Part shown: piece by piece, positions 46,120 to 54,537 of the stretch
How the letters are laid out: each line of letters starts with the position of its first letter
Numbering within the stretch: the stretch's first letter is position 1
Source: Shewanella mangrovisoli
GTDB lineage: Bacteria > Pseudomonadota > Gammaproteobacteria > Enterobacterales > Shewanellaceae
Assembly: GCF_019457635.1 (NCBI RefSeq)
Contig: NZ_CP080412.1
Location: forward strand, 2,852,001 to 2,916,000
DNA length: 64,000 nt
Direction of reading: 5' to 3'
Made by a program: the position numbers and the translations under genes
The notes under the pieces: model-generated
The model's database searches: none
The model's input: the letters and a program-made list of their open reading frames with translations, nothing else
Told to the model about the DNA's origin: nothing

Positions 46120-46805
46120 TATACGCCTTCCTTCTCACTGTACGCTTGGCGATGCAGGATGCTAGAGAACTCTTCCATAAAGTTAGCGTAACCGATTTCC
46201 AGTTTTTCAACTTGGGTGGCAAAACGGTTGTAAGCGATAACAGCTGGGATTGCCGCAAATAGACCCATTGCAGTTGCGATCAGTGCTTCTGCAATACCTG
46301 GTGCCACCATGGCGAGCGTCGCGTTCTCCATTGAGCCGATAGCGATAAATGAATTCATAATACCCCATACCGTACCAAACAAACCGATATAAGGGCTAGT
46401 CGAACCAATGGTTGCCAATAAAGGTAAGTTGGCCTCTAACTTTTCTAATTCACGGGATAAGGTAACGCGCATGGCACGTGAAGTCCCATCCATCACCGCA
46501 TCGGGCACTTTGCTATTTAATTTATTTAGACGTGAATATTCTTTAAAACCCGTCACAAATAATGACTCTAAGCCAGTATTATCTGGACGAGCCGATAATT
46601 CTTTATACAGACGATTTAAATCAACGCCTGACCAAAATTTATCTTCAAATTTTGCCGATTTACTTTTTGCAGATGTCAATAAGCTACGGCGTTGTAAAAT
46701 CACCGTCCAAGACATTACAGACAAGCAAAGTAAGGTGAACATCACAAATTTCACTAATAAACTGGCTTGTAAAAATAACCCAACAATCGACATATCAGCT
46801 TGCAC
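46119..46805 (-). CDS. tolQ: Tol-Pal system protein TolQ
   Basis: A 228-residue ExbB/TolQ protein with three membrane helices; the conserved block [19 protein letters not shown] is about residue 140 and the last helix is [28 protein letters not shown] use the GTG at 46805 because GGAG lies 7 bases upstream; the ATG 12 bases later has no ribosome-binding site at a workable distance. The start overlaps the ybgC end by 11 bases, so translation is coupled. Confidence 0.95.
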   Translation of the reverse strand: MQADMSIVGLFLQASLLVKFVMFTLLCLSVMSWTVILQRRSLLTSAKSKSAKFEDKFWSGVDLNRLYKELSARPDNTGLESLFVTGFKEYSRLNKLNSKVPDAVMDGTSRAMRVTLSRELEKLEANLPLLATIGSTSPYIGLFGTVWGIMNSFIAIGSMENATLAMVAPGIAEALIATAMGLFAAIPAVIAYNRFATQVEKLEIGYANFMEEFSSILHRQAYSEKEGV

Positions 46806-47196
46806 TGTCAAACTCCTGCACAATATTTAAGGGAATAGCTCGGGGCCGCATTCGTGATAAGGCAACACAGGCCACTAGCACTGTACCTTCACAATAACAG
46901 TCTCCCTGATGATCAACCAAACGTTGATGAAATACCAACGAGGCCTTTTTCAACTCTATGACCTTAGTTTCTACAATAAGGTTCTGTTCAAAACGCGCGG
47001 CTTTTTTAAAATCCAATTCCGCCCGCTTAACCACAAACGCCGTATCATCGGCTAACAGTGCAGTCTGGCTTACCCCTAAGGCTCTTAACCACTCGGTTCG
47101 CGCCCGCTCAAAAAAATTGAGATAGTTCGAATGATAGACAACGCCGCCTGCGTCGGTGTCTTCGTAATAGACTGAAATGGGCCAATTAAACGTCAT
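46795..47196 (-). CDS. ybgC: Acyl-CoA thioesterase YbgC
   Basis: A 133-residue hotdog thioesterase with the 4HBT active site [17 protein letters not shown] (catalytic Asp). First gene of the tol-pal operon, as in E. coli. Confidence 0.95.
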   Translation of the reverse strand: MTFNWPISVYYEDTDAGGVVYHSNYLNFFERARTEWLRALGVSQTALLADDTAFVVKRAELDFKKAARFEQNLIVETKVIELKKASLVFHQRLVDHQGDCYCEGTVLVACVALSRMRPRAIPLNIVQEFDSAS

Positions 47197-47328
47197 TTGA
47201 AATCAGCAAATTTTGGTTGAAAAATTGACGCTTACTATACCTAGGGAAACAAGACTTGTGAATGACCCGACGAAGATATAGATAGGGATAGCGCGGGTTT
47301 CAGCGCAATTGAGGGATTTGTAAATAAC

Positions 47329-47350
47329 AATGGGGTCAAACGACCCCATT
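47329..47350. terminator. Hairpin between tol-pal and the S9 peptidase gene
   Basis: Stem AATGGGGTC/GACCCCATT, loop AAAC, 17 bases after the S9 peptidase stop (minus strand). No long T-run, so termination is uncertain. Confidence 0.5.
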
Positions 47351-47366
47351 TCATTAACATAGTTCG

Positions 47367-49547
47367 CTATTTTGCGAGGGTTTGCGGCAATGTCAGCCCG
47401 AAGCTTTGCCACAGGAAGCTGTAAATGTCGGCAAACTCGTCGATCTTCATCGCCGTCGGTTTGCCCGCACCGTGCCCTGCATTGGACTCAATGCGCATAA
47501 TGACGGGTTTATCGCCCTGCTGCTTCTCTTGCATCATGGCGGCAAACTTAAAGCTGTGTAGCGGTACCACGCGGTCATCGTGATCGGCCGTCATCACCAT
47601 AGTCGCAGGATAGGCCTGCGCTTTAACGTTGTGGTATGGCGAGTAAGCCAATAACGCAGGGAATTGTTCAGCGTTGTCAGCACTGCCGTATTCACTGGTC
47701 CAAGCCCAGCCAATGGTGAACTTATGGAAGCGCAGCATATCCAGCACACCCACGGCCGGTAACACAGCGGCAAACAGTTCAGGGCGTTGAGTGACAGCAG
47801 CGCCCATCAACAAACCACCGTTACTGCGACCATAAGCACCTAACTTAGTGCTGTTAGTATATTTTTCGTTGATTAGGTATTCGGCCGCCGCAAAATAGTC
47901 ATCAAACACATTTTGCTTCTTATCGAACATCCCTGCTTGGTGCCAGCTTTCACCGTAATCCGCGCCGCCACGCAAACTTGGTACGGCGTAAATGCCGCCC
48001 ATATCTAACCAAGCGATGTTGGCAGGACTAAAACGCGGAGTCATTGAAATCGCAAAACCACCATAGGCATAGAGTAGCGTTGGGTTTTGACCATTCTTCA
48101 CCAGCCCCTTCTTGTAGGACACCATCATAGGGACGCGAGTACCGTCCTTGCTGGTGTAAAATACTTGCTCAGACACATAGTCATCGGGATTGAACGACAC
48201 CTGCGGCTTAGCGACCACTGTCGACTCTGCCGTTTTAAAATCGAACTTATAGGTGGTTTCGGGTTGAATATAGCTGTTAAAGACATAGTAGAAATAGTCT
48301 TTGCTCGCCTTGCCGAAAGGTCCGGCGACATTACCTTTACCAGGTAAAGTGACATCTTGACGCTTTTGTCCGCCCATGCTGAAAATCGATAACTGTCCCA
48401 ATACATCGTGCAAATAACTCACGACTAAATGGTCATTAATAATGGCCACTTTATTAATAGGATCTTTCGATTCTGGAATAATGGTTTGCCACTGGGATTT
48501 ATCACTATTACGGGTATCGATGGCAATCACTTTACCGTTTGGCGCATCTAAATCGGTCTTGAAATAAAATACGGCGCCATCATTACCTAAAAACTCATAT
48601 TCCGCTTCGAGGTTAAGGATTAATTCCACCACCTGCGCTTTAGGTTCAAACAGTGATTTATAGAAGAAACGATTACGTTTGTCTGTGCCTTGGGAAATTG
48701 ACAACAGTAAATATTCGCCCTGCTCAGACACATCGATGCCGAAGCCCCAATCTTTATTTTGTGGGCGTTCGTAAATCAATAAATCTTGGCGCTGATCTGT
48801 GCCTAATTTGTGGTAATACACTTTTTGATTAAAATTCACATCGGCCAGTAAATCACCACCCGCTGGCGCATCGTAACGGGCATAGAAAACACCTTGGTTT
48901 TCCTTATCCCACACCGCGCTGGAGAATTTAATCCAGTTGAGTTCATCTTTAAGCTTTTTACCCGTGGCAATATCGATAAACTGCCACTGCTGCCAGTCAG
49001 AGCCTGACTTAGACACACCATAAGCTAAAATCTTGCCGTCATTACTGACTGATACGCCGGAAAGCGCCACAGTTCCATCGGCTGAAAAACTATTTGGATC
49101 CAGTACAGGTTTCTCAACGCCGTCTTTGCCTTTTACATAGAGCACCGATTGCGCTTGTAAACCATCGTTACGGTAATAAAACTGGTTATCGCCATTCTCG
49201 AAAGGAGCTGAGATTTTCTCGTAGTTCCACAGCTCTGTGATACGGTCAACCACGGCTTGTTTGTTGGGGATCTTCGCCAAGTATGCTTGACCAAAGGCCT
49301 GTTGTTCTTTGACCCAACTTTCGGTTTCTGGCGTGTTTTCTTCAAGGTGACGGTAAGGATCCGCCACTGCAACACCGTGAATAGTCTCGACTAAGTTGTC
49401 TTTTCGGGTTTCAGGGTAAACCAATTTGTTGGCGCTGACCTGCTGTGCGGCCTCTTCTGGCGTATTACCACTCTGGCAGGCGGCCAACGCCATACCCAAT
49501 GTGGCCACTAATAAACCTTGCTGGGCAAGGCGAAATCTTAATGCCAT
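47367..49547 (-). CDS. Prolyl oligopeptidase (S9A), lipoprotein-type
   Basis: A 726-residue serine peptidase with N-terminal lipobox LAAC (about residue 24), so membrane-anchored in the periplasm. A seven-bladed propeller (about 80-460) precedes the alpha/beta-hydrolase domain with nucleophile GRSNGGLLMGA, catalytic Asp in DHDDRVVPLHS and His in SNAGHGAGKP. It cleaves short peptides after proline. It is close to Shewanella and Elizabethkingia-type prolyl endopeptidases. Confidence 0.9.
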   Translation of the reverse strand: MALRFRLAQQGLLVATLGMALAACQSGNTPEEAAQQVSANKLVYPETRKDNLVETIHGVAVADPYRHLEENTPETESWVKEQQAFGQAYLAKIPNKQAVVDRITELWNYEKISAPFENGDNQFYYRNDGLQAQSVLYVKGKDGVEKPVLDPNSFSADGTVALSGVSVSNDGKILAYGVSKSGSDWQQWQFIDIATGKKLKDELNWIKFSSAVWDKENQGVFYARYDAPAGGDLLADVNFNQKVYYHKLGTDQRQDLLIYERPQNKDWGFGIDVSEQGEYLLLSISQGTDKRNRFFYKSLFEPKAQVVELILNLEAEYEFLGNDGAVFYFKTDLDAPNGKVIAIDTRNSDKSQWQTIIPESKDPINKVAIINDHLVVSYLHDVLGQLSIFSMGGQKRQDVTLPGKGNVAGPFGKASKDYFYYVFNSYIQPETTYKFDFKTAESTVVAKPQVSFNPDDYVSEQVFYTSKDGTRVPMMVSYKKGLVKNGQNPTLLYAYGGFAISMTPRFSPANIAWLDMGGIYAVPSLRGGADYGESWHQAGMFDKKQNVFDDYFAAAEYLINEKYTNSTKLGAYGRSNGGLLMGAAVTQRPELFAAVLPAVGVLDMLRFHKFTIGWAWTSEYGSADNAEQFPALLAYSPYHNVKAQAYPATMVMTADHDDRVVPLHSFKFAAMMQEKQQGDKPVIMRIESNAGHGAGKPTAMKIDEFADIYSFLWQSFGLTLPQTLAK

Positions 49548-49760
49548 CTTTTATCGTCCTTTTGGTGATGTCCGGCTTAACGCTCTTTTGCAGCAAGTAC
49601 TATACAAGCAAAATTTTTCATGGCAATGCCGCAGTAAAAGATGAGGTTTTCTCGCTAAGAGGCAAGATTTAACAAAGTGGTAGCAATGATGAGTTTATTG
49701 AAGTGTATTTTTATGCATTAATTCTGACTGACAAGTTGTTAATCAAGCTAAATAGTGACT

Positions 49761-49780
49761 TAAGTGAGCCAGATCACTTA
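49761..49780. promoter_or_regulatory. CRP-type palindrome
   Basis: TAAGTGA-GCCAGA-TCACTTA: two perfect 7-base half-sites around 6 bases, matching the core GTGA-N6-TCAC of Crp sites. It lies about 89 bases upstream of the predicted sRNA start and 214 bases from the S9 peptidase ATG. Confidence 0.65.
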
Positions 49781-49824
49781 ATCAGTCATTAGTTTTGCTA
49801 ATGTGTCTAGGCAATTTTTCTCGT

Positions 49825-49853
49825 TTGCTTGAGCCCTAGGGACGCACTAGAAT
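49825..49853 (+). promoter_or_regulatory. Sigma70 promoter of candidate sRNA
   Basis: TTGCTT (49825-49830), 17 bases, TAGAAT (49848-49853); predicted start near 49860. Confidence 0.6.
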
Positions 49854-49859
49854 GTGCTT

Positions 49860-50030
49860 GTTTTCAGGAGATATCCGCTAGCGGATATGGAAAACAAAGA
49901 ACTTTTAAACTGGTGTCTTTTTAAGATGTCAGTTCATCCCTGGTTCTTATGCTTGACTTCCTTCCTTCAATTTGTTGATTGCAAATGCATTTTTTGCGGC
50001 CCGCTTAGTTTAAGCGGGCTTTTTTTTATC
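49860..50030 (+). ncRNA. Candidate Hfq-type small RNA
   Basis: A free-standing transcription unit of about 170 bases between minus-strand genes: a promoter upstream, a CRP-type palindrome, and an excellent terminator at 49999-50027. Its first bases include the 18-bp perfect palindrome ATATCCGCTAGCGGATAT (49871-49888). An open frame can be read from 49887, but it runs past the terminator and has no family. I do not recognise a known sRNA; CsrB and Spot 42 do not fit. Confidence 0.55.
49999..50027 (+). terminator. Rho-independent terminator of candidate sRNA
   Basis: Stem GCCCGCTTA/TAAGCGGGC, loop GTT, then eight Ts. No plus-strand gene precedes it except the candidate sRNA. Confidence 0.85.
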
Positions 50031-50232
50031 TCGATTCAAACACACCGCGAAATTCTAGCGATTTTCAGTCGTTTTTTGTTACATAAAAATCTCCGAGAAC
50101 CACACGCGATACAAGCCATATGGCAAGCAACCGTACCAGCCTAAGTCCCACTACAGCAAACCATGACAAATAGTTATCCACTGTGAGACGCTATTAATAA
50201 TCGGATTAACGTGCGTCTATAGCACTTGTCAG

Positions 50233-51132
50233 TTAGGAAGTAAAAATAAGGCTACGGTGAACCGCTATTCCCGCCATAGTTCCCGAAGCGATGGCAAGTG
50301 TTGCACTTTGCATCTGGTTGGATAGATCACCTGCAACAAATACTCCAGACAAAGAACTTTCCTTCTGCGCATCCACTTTAACAATATTACCAAGTGGGCC
50401 CGCTTCAAGCGCTAAACCTAACATCTCAATCAGAGGCGTTGGCAACTGGATTTGCGGCGCAACAAATAAACCTTGTAATGTAACCGTGCGTCCATCTGCG
50501 AGTACCACGTGGGTGAGCAATTCACCATCACCATGCACTGAAACTATCGGGGTGGTTTCAATTTGTACTTGCCGTTTGGCAAGGGTATGTCGTTCGCCAT
50601 CGTTGGGAACAAAGGCTTGTTGCGTAAATAATGTCGTCGGTCCCCAATCAGGCAGCATAAGGGCTTGATGCATGGCTAATTCACTACTTGCCAGAACCCC
50701 CAAGGATTTACCCCGCAATTCATAACCATGGCAATAAGGACAGTGAGCAACGGCTTTCCCCCAATATGTCGCTACTCCCTCAATATTTGGCAATGTATCT
50801 TGAATACCCATAGCTAAAATCAACCTCTGACAGCGAATATTCATACCGTCAGCCGTTAAGACCGCATAACCCGTTTGTGTTTGTTCGACACCAATGGCTT
50901 GCGTTTCCTGCAACGAAAAACTTGGATACTGCTCCAACTGTGCAAGGACAGTCGTTCTTATTTCCGCTGGCGTTTTACCATCTAGGCCAAACACCCCATG
51001 TGAGGCATGGGCAAACCTATTCCGTGGTTGATTAGCATCAATGACCACAACCTTTCGCTGCGCCCTTGCTAATTGCAAAGCGGCTGCTAACCCAGCAAAA
51101 CTACCACCAATAATGACAATTTCGACTTGCAT
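50233..51132 (-). CDS. Thioredoxin reductase-like FAD/NAD(P)H oxidoreductase
   Basis: A 299-residue class II pyridine nucleotide-disulfide oxidoreductase with N-terminal FAD Rossmann motif IIGGSFAGLAAALQLARA, a CPYC redox pair in AHCPYCHGYELRGK, and a GVFVAGDLSN FAD-closing motif. It lacks the canonical TrxB sequence around the active site, so the partner may not be thioredoxin. Family members next to Rrf2-type regulators respond to redox or aldehyde stress. Divergent from an Rrf2-family gene with two operator repeats between. Confidence 0.8.
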   Translation of the reverse strand: MQVEIVIIGGSFAGLAAALQLARAQRKVVVIDANQPRNRFAHASHGVFGLDGKTPAEIRTTVLAQLEQYPSFSLQETQAIGVEQTQTGYAVLTADGMNIRCQRLILAMGIQDTLPNIEGVATYWGKAVAHCPYCHGYELRGKSLGVLASSELAMHQALMLPDWGPTTLFTQQAFVPNDGERHTLAKRQVQIETTPIVSVHGDGELLTHVVLADGRTVTLQGLFVAPQIQLPTPLIEMLGLALEAGPLGNIVKVDAQKESSLSGVFVAGDLSNQMQSATLAIASGTMAGIAVHRSLIFTS

Positions 51133-51151
51133 AAATCACCCCTTTCATTTG

Positions 51152-51174
51152 TGTAACTTTTATTGTTACATGAT
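51152..51174. promoter_or_regulatory. Operator repeat 1 (Rrf2-type)
   Basis: TGTAACTTTTATTGTTACATGAT, given as positions: TGTAACTT, six bases, GTT, then ACATGAT. It is matched by repeat 2, 44 bases away. Confidence 0.65.
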
Positions 51175-51195
51175 GATATTGTGAGAATCAATACA

Positions 51196-51218
51196 TGTAA
51201 CTTCAAAAGTTTCATGAT
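51196..51218. promoter_or_regulatory. Operator repeat 2 (Rrf2-type)
   Basis: TGTAACTT, then a partly different centre, and GTTTCATGAT; 18 of 23 positions agree with repeat 1. Its 3' end is 31 bases before the Rrf2 ATG. Confidence 0.65.
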
Positions 51219-51248
51219 ATGCTTCGACGAAATAGCAATAGGTGTTGT

Positions 51249-51656
51249 ATGAGAAAAGACAGTCGATTATCGCGTGTATTACACATTCTTGTGCATTTAG
51301 ATGCATTTACAACGCAACTCACTTCCGAAAAAATGGCCGAAATGATTGGAACTAACCCCGTGGTGGTTCGCCGAACAATGGCGCTACTGCGAGATCAAGG
51401 TTATGTCACCTCAAGTAAAGGGCATGCTGGCGGCTGGGCTTTGGCAAAACCACTTGCCAAGATCACTCTGCTGGAAATTCATCAAGCACTAGGAGACAGT
51501 GCCTTGTTTACGATTGGCCTGACTGATGAACACAATAACTGCCCTATTGAAATAGCCGTCAACGACGCATTAAAGGACGTGATGCAAGAAGCCGAGTCAT
51601 TGTTACTGCAACGATTTGGTGAGATCACCTTAGATAAATTGGCGTTTACTCAATAG
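51249..51656 (+). CDS. Rrf2 family transcriptional regulator
   Basis: A 135-residue winged-helix regulator with RKDSRLSRVLHILVHLDAFTTQ at the N-terminus and SSKGHAGGWALAKPLAKITLLEIHQAL in the wing. It has only one Cys (in HNNCPIEIAV), so an Fe-S cluster like IscR or NsrR is unlikely. Probably senses a redox or thiol signal and controls itself and the divergent oxidoreductase. ATG 51249 has AGGTG upstream. Confidence 0.8.
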   Translation: MRKDSRLSRVLHILVHLDAFTTQLTSEKMAEMIGTNPVVVRRTMALLRDQGYVTSSKGHAGGWALAKPLAKITLLEIHQALGDSALFTIGLTDEHNNCPIEIAVNDALKDVMQEAESLLLQRFGEITLDKLAFTQ

Positions 51657-51696
51657 GTATAATGAGCGCATAAACTTTGAGAAGAAAGAAACTAAC

Positions 51697-51721
51697 AATG
51701 CCAAGTCCGAAGCTTGGCATT
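51697..51721 (+). terminator. Terminator-like hairpin after the Rrf2 gene
   Basis: Stem AATGCCAAG/CTTGGCATT, seven-base loop, 40 bases after the stop; no T-run follows. Confidence 0.5.
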
Positions 51722-51803
51722 GCTGCTTGTAACGAATTAGAACTAGGCGTAACACTATCTTATAAGCGATAATTTACGGGCATTAACTTTTAAAGACGAT
51801 AAC

Positions 51804-52676
51804 TCACATCAGCGGCTTACTGATCCGGATAACCACGCGGCGGTTGAGTGCTCGCTCCTCAATATCGTCATTCGACGCCACATGACGACGCTCACCATGG
51901 CCAACAGTGACAATCCTATCCTGAGGAATACCACTGGCGACAAAGAAATCTTTTACCGATTCAGCGCGCTTATCCGAGACTTTTTGGTTAACGGAGCGGC
52001 CACCGTAACTGTCGGTATAGGCATCGACTAACACCAGCTCCACATCCGGATCATAGGATAAGTATTCTTGAATACGCGAAAGCTGCTGCTGTGAGAAACG
52101 GGTTAAATCGGTTCCGCCCTCTTCATAGTTAAGTACGGTGAAGGCAATATCCTCGAAACTGTAAGGCAATAAATGCGATAGGCACGACTTAAACTCAGCA
52201 TATTTACGGCCAAAGTTCGCCGCCGACAGCCCTACCGCAATTTTATTCGATTCGTTATACCAATCGGCGTAATAAAAGGTCGGCTCCATGCCACGGCTCA
52301 GTTCGCTCAACATCGACCAAGCGGCACGTTTTGGCACTTCACCATTAAAATACTTTTGGTAACGTAATGAAGTGATTTCTTTCGATACTACGCCAGGACG
52401 CCACTGCGGGGCGCGGCTCATCAAGGTCGCCTGTGTAACTTGGTCCGGTTTCACCCACATGTCCAAGGTAAAGTTAAGGTTTAACTGTTTACCCGCTTCG
52501 CTGGTGAAAATCGCCTTACCGTAAGATGGAATATCATGCTCAAGACGGCATACGATGGGGCTGTTTTGACTGACTCGCCATTGGGATTCGCCCAAAGAGG
52601 CCACATAGTGGCGCAACTCTGCCATTGCAGTTGCTGGAACGCATAAAATTGATACTAATATCAGTTTTCGCCACAT
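51804..52676 (-). CDS. motY: Sodium-type flagellar motor protein MotY
   Basis: A 290-residue periplasmic protein with signal peptide (to about ATAMA, residue 19), an N-terminal MotY domain (ELRHYVASLGESQW) and a C-terminal OmpA-like domain (about 165-285: LVDAYTDSYGGRSVNQKVSDKRAE). It forms the T-ring with MotX around a Na+-driven stator. Next to rnt, as in Vibrio and Shewanella. Confidence 0.9.
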   Translation of the reverse strand: MWRKLILVSILCVPATAMAELRHYVASLGESQWRVSQNSPIVCRLEHDIPSYGKAIFTSEAGKQLNLNFTLDMWVKPDQVTQATLMSRAPQWRPGVVSKEITSLRYQKYFNGEVPKRAAWSMLSELSRGMEPTFYYADWYNESNKIAVGLSAANFGRKYAEFKSCLSHLLPYSFEDIAFTVLNYEEGGTDLTRFSQQQLSRIQEYLSYDPDVELVLVDAYTDSYGGRSVNQKVSDKRAESVKDFFVASGIPQDRIVTVGHGERRHVASNDDIEERALNRRVVIRISKPLM

Positions 52677-52709
52677 AGCCCTTACTCGTGTTTATTCGGT
52701 TACGAAGTT

Positions 52710-52736
52710 TTATCGGCAAACTTTTTAGTTCCTTTA
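52710..52736 (-). promoter_or_regulatory. FliA (sigma28) promoter of motY
   Basis: Minus-strand TAAA (52733-52736), 15 bases, GCCGATAA (52710-52717): a perfect match to the flagellar sigma28 consensus, 34 bases before the motY ATG. Confidence 0.85.
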
Positions 52737-52818
52737 GCTCATAAAACCACCAATCAAACATGACACATCCTAGTACATTTAGCATAATAGCGCCCTATCA
52801 TTTTTCTTGGGTACTTTA

Positions 52819-53487
52819 ATGAGCGATATTAGTGACGCAAACAAATTGAAACACCGATTTCGAGGCTACTTTCCGGTAGTGATAGATGTCGAAACCGCGG
52901 GCTTCAACTCTCAAACCGATGCGTTGCTGGAAATAGCCGTCACGCTGTTAAAAATGGATGATGAAGGCTTGCTCGGCATTGATAAAACCCTGCATTTCAA
53001 TATTGAGCCCTTTGAAGGCGCCAACTTAGAACCCGAGGCGCTGGCCTTTAATGGTATTGATCCCACCAATCCATTACGCGGCGCCGTAAGCGAAAAAGAA
53101 GCCTTCTTAGAGATTTTTAAAGCCGTTAAAAAGGCGCAGAAGGCCTCCGATTGTCACCGCAGTATTATCGTGGCGCACAATGCCGCCTTCGATCATGGCT
53201 TTGTGAGTAAAGCGATTGAGCGCTGTGACTTAAAACGCTCCCCCTTCCACCCTTTTGCCACCTTTGATACTGCAACACTCGCAGGCTTAGCGATTGGCCA
53301 TACCGTGCTGGCCAAAGCCTGCATCATGGCGGGGATCCCCTTCGATAATAAAGAGGCTCACTCAGCACTTTACGATACCGAGCGCACCGCAGAGCTGTTT
53401 TGCCATATCGTTAACCGCTGGAAGCAGTTAGGTGGTTGGCCATTATTAGCCGCGGGTGAATCAGAGGATGCAGATGGTGAGGAATAA
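52819..53487 (+). CDS. rnt: Ribonuclease T
   Basis: A 222-residue DEDDh 3'-5' exoribonuclease that trims tRNA ends. DVETAGFN (Exo I), HNAAFDHGF (Exo II), [15 protein letters not shown] (Exo III) are intact. ATG 52819 aligns with E. coli RNase T (start SD); TTG upstream is not needed. Confidence 0.96.
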   Translation: MSDISDANKLKHRFRGYFPVVIDVETAGFNSQTDALLEIAVTLLKMDDEGLLGIDKTLHFNIEPFEGANLEPEALAFNGIDPTNPLRGAVSEKEAFLEIFKAVKKAQKASDCHRSIIVAHNAAFDHGFVSKAIERCDLKRSPFHPFATFDTATLAGLAIGHTVLAKACIMAGIPFDNKEAHSALYDTERTAELFCHIVNRWKQLGGWPLLAAGESEDADGEE

Positions 53488-53513
53488 GCGTTAATGCTTA
53501 TCGACCACCCAAT

Positions 53514-53541
53514 AAAAAAGCTGCCTTAGGGCAGCTTTTTT
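53514..53541. terminator. Bidirectional Rho-independent terminator
   Basis: Stem AAAAAAGCTGCC/GGGCAGCTTTTTT, loop TTA, between convergent rnt and the peroxiredoxin gene. Confidence 0.9.
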
Positions 53542-53561
53542 ATTACGCGAAAATCCGCAAA

Positions 53562-54167
53562 TTACAGAGAGCTTGCGTTTTCTGCTAAGTAAGCCGCAAC
53601 ACCTTCAGTGCTTGCGTTCATACCTTTGTCGCCTTTTTCCCAACCCGCTGGGCATACATCACCGTGCTCTTCGTGGAATTGCAGAGCGTCGATCATGCGC
53701 AGCATTTCGTCAACGTTACGGCCTAATGGCAGATCGTTAACGACTTGGTGACGTACCATACCTTCTTTGTCGATCAGGAATGAACCACGGAAAGCCACGC
53801 CAGCTTCTGGGTGCTCAACATCGTATGCTTTACAGATGTCGTGTTTAACGTCAGCAACTAAAGTGTATTTCACTTGGCCGATACCACCTTTTTCTACTGG
53901 GGTGTTGCGCCATGCGTTGTGAGTGAATTGAGAATCGATAGACACACCGATCACTTCAACACCACGCTTAGTGAACTCTTCCATGCGGTGATCGAAAGCG
54001 ATCAACTCTGATGGACAAACGAAAGTGAAGTCAAGTGGATAGAAAAATACAACCGCTGGCTTACCTTTGATGGCCGCAGTTAAGTTAAAGCTATCTACGA
54101 TTTCGCCAGAACCTAATACAGCTGCAGCAGTAAAATCAGGAGCCGGACGGCCTACTAATACGCTCAT
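53562..54167 (-). CDS. 2-Cys peroxiredoxin (AhpC/TSA family)
   Basis: A 201-residue peroxiredoxin. Peroxidatic Cys in FVCPSELIAF (about residue 50), resolving Cys in DVCPAGW (about 170). It reduces H2O2 and organic peroxides through thioredoxin; no ahpF partner here. ATG 54167 has GGAG upstream. Close to eukaryotic-type Tsa1/Prx1 in length. Confidence 0.9.
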   Translation of the reverse strand: MSVLVGRPAPDFTAAAVLGSGEIVDSFNLTAAIKGKPAVVFFYPLDFTFVCPSELIAFDHRMEEFTKRGVEVIGVSIDSQFTHNAWRNTPVEKGGIGQVKYTLVADVKHDICKAYDVEHPEAGVAFRGSFLIDKEGMVRHQVVNDLPLGRNVDEMLRMIDALQFHEEHGDVCPAGWEKGDKGMNASTEGVAAYLAENASSL

Positions 54168-54537
54168 TTTATATCTCCATCTATGAGTTGAACTAACTAT
54201 TAAAGTAAAACATCCCTTAAACACGCTTGCACCGATTTGCGCGAGTGTCTTTGAGGGAGCTTACCAATCAAATCTTTAGGCATTATAAGTCGTGCGTTTT
54301 GCCTTACAACCTATTTAAGACCAATATCACATTTTTCAAGGGCATTTTGACACTACTGTTTAAGGATAGAGCAATCTGGACGTGTGGTAAGCGTTCGAGA
54401 ACACATTCGTCTAACAGTAAAAACCCACCCAATTCACATTTTCAGATATTTTTCAGATTAAGCCGCCGTAAACTGGACAGACACGGCCTTTGCAGTCAAA
54501 AATAGTCCCTTTGGTTTACAGAATTAAGATATTGTCT
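54168..54537. other. Spacer between peroxiredoxin and antiporter genes
   Basis: About 370 bases with no gene. It carries a promoter for the peroxiredoxin gene (54282-54309) giving a 5' UTR of about 105 bases. I see no clear promoter for the antiporter gene. Confidence 0.5.
54282..54309 (-). promoter_or_regulatory. Peroxiredoxin gene promoter
   Basis: Minus-strand TTGTAA (54304-54309), 16 bases, TATAAT (54282-54287). Confidence 0.65.

Noticed and set aside
47203..47412. 69-codon minus-strand frame between ybgC and the S9 peptidase gene
   Set aside because: It overlaps the end of the peptidase gene in another frame and has no start signal; a shadow.
49854..50144. 96-codon open frame over the candidate sRNA
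   Set aside because: It runs through a strong terminator, has no ribosome-binding site, and has no recognisable protein pattern.
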